A stretch of DNA of 61,592 nt. It comes from CAYPNP01 sp964412195 (GTDB lineage Bacteria > Acidobacteriota > JAAYUB01). Each line of letters opens with the position of its first letter. Positions within the stretch are counted from its first letter, which is position 1. The notes below the pieces were generated by a model. The model searched no databases. It saw nothing but the letters and a program-made list of their open reading frames with translations, and had not been told where the DNA came from. Shown piece after piece: positions 59,019 to 61,592 of the stretch. The translations under genes were made by a program, and so were the position numbers. Location: positions 1-61,592 of the forward strand of contig CAYPNP010000026.1 of the NCBI GenBank assembly GCA_964412195.1. Direction: 5' to 3'.

Positions 59019-59690
59019 TCAGGACGACTGCCGGGACTTGAACTCCTCGATCTTGTCGTCGGGGCCGATCACGATCAGGACGTGGCCGGCCTTGAGCACG
59101 TCGTCCGGCCCCGGCAGGATGTAGGTGTGCTCCTCGTCCTGGGAGATCACTTCCTTCAGGGCGATGATGTTGAGCGAGTACTCCCGCCGCATGTTGGCCT
59201 CCCGGATGGTCTTGCCTGCCAGCGAGTCGGGCGTCGCCACCTCCAGGATGGAGATCCCGTCCCCCAGCTGGATCTGGTCCAGCACGCGCTTGTGGCCGAT
59301 CCGGTCGGCGATCCGCACCGCCATCTGCTTCTCGGGGTAGACCACCTCGGTGGCGCCGATCTTCTTGAGGATCTTGCCGTGGGTGTCGTTGATGGCCTTG
59401 ACCACGATGTTCTTAACTCCCAGCTCGGTCAGGTGCAGGGTGATGAGGATCGAGGCGTCGATCTTGTCGCCCACGCTGATCACGGCGTAGTCGACGTCGG
59501 TGAGGCCAAGGGCTTCCAGCGTCTCCCGGTCGGTGGCGTCCGCGGTGATGCACTGGGTCGCCACGTCGCGCGCCCGCTGGACCAGCTCCTCGGAGATGTC
59601 GATGGCGATCACCTCGTGCCCCTTCTGGAACAGCGAGTTGGCCACGCTGGAGCCGAACGTTCCCAAGCCAATGATGGCGTATCTGCCCAT
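59019..59690 (-). CDS. TrkA/KtrA-type potassium channel regulatory subunit
   Basis: At 223 aa it is the size of KtrA, a single RCK_N plus RCK_C unit. The Rossmann motif GLGTFGSSVANSLFQKGHEV at 8-27, Asp31 and DATDRETLEALGL bind nucleotide. RCK_C lies at about 140-220 (LAGKTIREANMRREYSLNII, LKAGHVLIVIG). It gates a TrkH/KtrB channel from the cytoplasmic side in response to nucleotides. The channel gene is not in this window. It is the first gene of the leftward operon and has an extended -10 promoter just upstream. Confidence 0.92.
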   Translation of the reverse strand: MGRYAIIGLGTFGSSVANSLFQKGHEVIAIDISEELVQRARDVATQCITADATDRETLEALGLTDVDYAVISVGDKIDASILITLHLTELGVKNIVVKAINDTHGKILKKIGATEVVYPEKQMAVRIADRIGHKRVLDQIQLGDGISILEVATPDSLAGKTIREANMRREYSLNIIALKEVISQDEEHTYILPGPDDVLKAGHVLIVIGPDDKIEEFKSRQSS

Positions 59691-59720
59691 GAATTCCCCA
59701 CGCGGAAAAATCAGTCCGGC

Positions 59721-59729
59721 ATTATATCA
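59721..59729 (-). promoter_or_regulatory. Extended -10 promoter of the trkA-type/recA/ligA operon
   Basis: On the minus strand TGATATAAT gives a perfect TATAAT with the TGN extension. I find no good -35 at 16-18 bp. The predicted transcript starts near 59714, about 24 nt before the ATG. Confidence 0.6.
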
Positions 59730-59845
59730 CATCCGCCGCCGTTATCCCGGCCTTCGTGCGCAATCTATCAAACGGATGAGTTTCGTTCTGTTCCGATTTT
59801 TTTTGCGGAATCCGCCGAAGAACCCGTCCGCTCAGGAAAAAAAAC

Positions 59846-59874
59846 TTGACAAGCAGGGGCCGCTGGGGTAAAAA
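59846..59874 (+). promoter_or_regulatory. tRNA-Ala promoter
   Basis: A consensus TTGACA (59846-59851) is followed after 17 bp by TAAAAA (59869-59874). The tRNA begins 27 bp further on. Confidence 0.8.
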
Positions 59875-59901
59875 ATGCTGCTTCTGTCCACGGTCTTTTC
59901 A

Positions 59902-59977
59902 GGGGCTATAGCTCAGTTGGAAGAGCACTTGACTGGCAGTCAAGGGGTCAGGGGTTCAAGTCCCCTTAGCTCCACCA
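59902..59977 (+). tRNA. tRNA-Ala (anticodon GGC)
   Basis: A 76-nt cloverleaf with encoded CCA. The acceptor stem GGGGCTA / TAGCTCC has the G3-U70 wobble pair that marks alanine tRNAs. The D-arm contains AGCTCAGTTGG, the anticodon stem-loop CTTGA-CTGGCAG-TCAAG places GGC at 34-36, and the T-arm is GGGGTTCAAGTCCCC. It is monocistronic, with its own promoter and terminator. Confidence 0.98.
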
Positions 59978-59986
59978 TTCATACGG

Positions 59987-60010
59987 ACGCCCTCCCCCGC
60001 GGGAGGGCGT
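59987..60010 (+). terminator. tRNA-Ala terminator
   Basis: A perfect 10-bp stem, ACGCCCTCCC with GGGAGGGCGT, has loop CCGC and is followed by TGTCGTTTCC. It starts 9 bp after the CCA end. Confidence 0.85.
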
Positions 60011-60050
60011 TGTCGTTTCCGTGGAGCGGCGAGGGGTCCGGCCGCGGGAG

Positions 60051-60902
60051 CTATTCCGCCGGGGCCGCCTCCTTCTCCTCCTTCCAGGGGACATTGTAGG
60101 CGGCCGCGACGGCGCCGAGCTGGCCGCGGAGCTTGGCCCAGCCGATCTTCACCGAACCGGGCAGGGTGCGGCTGTCCATGAATTTTCCGACCGCGTCGCC
60201 GGTGCGCAGGATATCACCCACCAGCTTGTTCGCTTCTTCCCGGGCGAGCGGATCGGCCAGCTTGTCCTTCAGCTTCCCGACGGAATCGGTCATGCTCTTC
60301 AGCGACTCACGGGCGTTTTCCCGCATCTTCTTGTCCACCGTGAGGTCCTTCGACAGGGCCTTGTCGAGGGTGTCCCGATACTGTTCCCCCGCCTTTTTGA
60401 GCTGGTCGAGCTGCTTCTTGAGCTGCTTGTCGTCGAGCCGGTTCGGGCGGCCGGACGCGCCTTCGCCGCTCCAGGTCACGCCGTACGCCTTGCCCAGGCG
60501 GTCCAGATGGCTCTTCACGGCCGCCCACTGCCGGTCGGCGCCGGTGACCAGGGGGTTGGCATGCATGAAGCGGTCGATGTAACCCGCCCGCAGGAACACG
60601 CTCTCCGCGTCGGCGGCCGTGGAGCGGTCCCCGTAGCCGTCCTTCAGCCGCTTGGCCGCGTCGCGCAGGTCCTTCACGTACTGCTGGACGGAGGCGTCGC
60701 CGGCGCCGGTGTCCAGGGACGTATTCTTCAGCTTGTCCTTGGCGGCGTCCTGAAAGTCCTTGATGCTTTCCTCCAGGTCTTTCAGGAGCGGCTTCATCTC
60801 CTTGTCGGTGATGCGCTCCGGCGCCGGGGATTGGGCGGCGGCGGCCAGCGCCAGTCCGGCGGCGAAGACCAGGCTCAAGAAAACTCGGTGGTGGCGGATC
60901 AT
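60051..60902 (-). CDS. Secreted helical protein with an internal duplication
   Basis: The 283-aa protein starts MIRHHRVFLSLVFAAG at the ATG at 60900-60902 after GGAGGAGCC. It has a signal peptide to about AAAAQS. The mature chain is highly charged and helical, and contains two related units of about 85 residues. The first ends RAGYIDRFMHAN, QWAAVKSHLDRLGKAYGVTW. The second ends RTGDAVGKFMDSRTL, GWAKLRGQLGAVAAAYNVPW. A Lys-rich linker joins them. I do not recognise the family; it is probably periplasmic. Upstream starts to 60962 add nothing family-like. It converges on the tRNA. Confidence 0.8.
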   Translation of the reverse strand: MIRHHRVFLSLVFAAGLALAAAAQSPAPERITDKEMKPLLKDLEESIKDFQDAAKDKLKNTSLDTGAGDASVQQYVKDLRDAAKRLKDGYGDRSTAADAESVFLRAGYIDRFMHANPLVTGADRQWAAVKSHLDRLGKAYGVTWSGEGASGRPNRLDDKQLKKQLDQLKKAGEQYRDTLDKALSKDLTVDKKMRENARESLKSMTDSVGKLKDKLADPLAREEANKLVGDILRTGDAVGKFMDSRTLPGSVKIGWAKLRGQLGAVAAAYNVPWKEEKEAAPAE

Positions 60903-61353
60903 GGCTCCTCCTGAACGGGTTCGATGGAGGAGATTGTATTCCACCCGGGGCGTTCGGTGCAATCGGGATTGCCATGGTATCAGATTGCCATGGTATCAGG
61001 CTCGGTCACGATTCATCTCGCCTGGAGCGCCCATGGAAATGAATGCAATGGTGAATGCAATGGTGTCAGGAATGCAATGGTGTCAGGCTCTGTCACAATG
61101 CAATGGTGTCAGGCTCTGTCACAAGCGAGGCATATTTCAAATGGAAGAACCTCATTTTCCGATTTGATCTTTCTATGGCGTCCCGGTGGCATGATCGGCG
61201 GGTGGGGAGGCGCACACCGGGAGCGGCGGCCCGCCCCGATTGCCCGTTCTGCTTGAATGAGATTGGATTCCCGGGACGGACAGTGCAGATTTACGGATCA
61301 TTCAGCTGATCGATGGGCACCGGACCGCGAGCGCGGTCGGAGTGAATGGGCCA
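60903..61353. repeat. Repeat-rich right flank with GTGTCAGGCTCTGTCAC elements
   Basis: TGGTATCAG words near 60974-61000 and ATCAGGCTCGGTCACGA (about 60998) are followed by AATGCAATGG units (61041-61080). Two full ATGGTGTCAGGCTCTGTCAC copies follow (about 61077-61097 and 61102-61123), in minus orientation relative to the copies at 12-13 kb. 61152-61350 shows no gene I can support. Confidence 0.75.
61067..61151 (+). repeat. 85-bp exact direct repeat, copy 1
   Basis: This block holds two GTGTCAGGCTCTGTCAC elements and ends GCGAGGCATATTTCAAATGG followed by AAGAACC. It is repeated without a mismatch at 61508-61592, 441 bp downstream. Confidence 0.95.
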
Positions 61354-61506
61354 TCAGTAGATGATCTGGCACATGGGCAGGAGCAGCATGCTGTAGCGTT
61401 CGACCTCGAGCTTCCAGCTGCGGAGGTGGAGGGCGCGGATCTGCTCCTGCAGCCCCTTGAGGTCGTGCTGAAGCCGCGGACGATCGTCGTCTGCGGCTTT
61501 CCCCAG
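61354..61506 (-). pseudogene. C-terminal fragment of an unknown protein, truncated by a repeat
   Basis: The minus-strand frame reads WLGKAADDDRPRLQHDLKGL, then QEQIRALHLRSWKLEVERYS and MLLLPMCQIIY, with TGA at 61354-61356. It is helical and charged, like a coiled-coil end. Its upstream side is cut by the second 85-bp repeat copy. The final 17 residues align with the partial ORF at the left window edge (positions 2-55). The family is not recognised. Confidence 0.5.
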
Positions 61507-61507
61507 C

Positions 61508-61592
61508 CAGGAATGCAATGGTGTCAGGCTCTGTCACAATGCAATGGTGTCAGGCTCTGTCACAAGCGAGGCATATTTCAAATGGAAGAACC
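61508..61592 (+). repeat. 85-bp exact direct repeat, copy 2, at the window end
   Basis: Identical to 61067-61151. The window ends exactly inside this repeat, so an assembly break at a multicopy element is likely. A genuine tandem copy is also possible. Confidence 0.95.

Overview
The window is about 61.6 kb of high-GC bacterial DNA. The gene set suggests an Acidobacteriota-like, Gram-negative soil or sediment organism: a Ser/Thr kinase fused to a TolB-like domain and TPRs, a large Reg_prop beta-propeller/GGDEF sensor, a multihaem cytochrome, an Rhs toxin, and many secreted beta-propeller proteins. This is inferred from gene content; there is no rRNA and only one tRNA. Both ends look like repeat-limited contig ends.

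Layout. 0-11.5 kb: cutC, a PhzF-family isomerase, a helical protein of unknown function, bacterioferritin, a secreted propeller protein with a dockerin-like tail, a HARE-HTH protein, a saccharopine-dehydrogenase-like enzyme, and a STAS / phosphatase-kinase / HAD operon. 11.5-19.8 kb is the accessory zone. It holds a hotdog thioesterase, a wrecked glutaminase gene, a stack of polymorphic-toxin immunity genes (YezG-like, ComJ-like with an in-frame stop, CdiI-like) and an Rhs protein ending in a CdiA-type nuclease domain, all embedded in dense short repeats. 19.8-27.1 kb: patatin, 5'-nucleotidase, uvrC and a Ser/Thr kinase.

27.1-34.5 kb is, in my view, the most interesting block. It encodes an HtrA/DegP protease, an NtrC-family response regulator, its sensor kinase, a small periplasmic protein and an eight-haem cytochrome. 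The protease gene and the small periplasmic gene each have a convincing sigma-54 promoter (GG-N10-GC). About 100 bp upstream of each lies a nearly identical 16-bp dyad (15 of 16 bases match). This looks like a compact, self-contained envelope-stress regulon similar in layout to ZraSR-ZraP, but with different effectors. Hairpin terminators separate the units.

35-54 kb: a sugar nucleotidyltransferase, a glycerophosphodiesterase, a large secreted propeller, asnS, a soluble lytic transglycosylase, the Reg_prop-GGDEF protein, a mazEF pair with a clear operator, an MFS transporter, a C_GCAxxG_C_C protein, a MetA-type outer-membrane protein and a GlcD-type flavoprotein. 54-61 kb: an operon read leftward (TrkA-type K+ protein, 3-hydroxybutyryl-CoA dehydrogenase, TPR protein, recA, ligA), tRNA-Ala(GGC), and a secreted protein with an internal duplication.

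Throughout, the spacers are filled with at least ten families of short 'word-like' tandem repeats. The commonest is a 7-bp GAAC-based repeat arranged as convergent inverted arms around a GGGGAA...TTCCCC core. These repeats reach into gene ends and into the middle of the Rhs gene, where they are translated.
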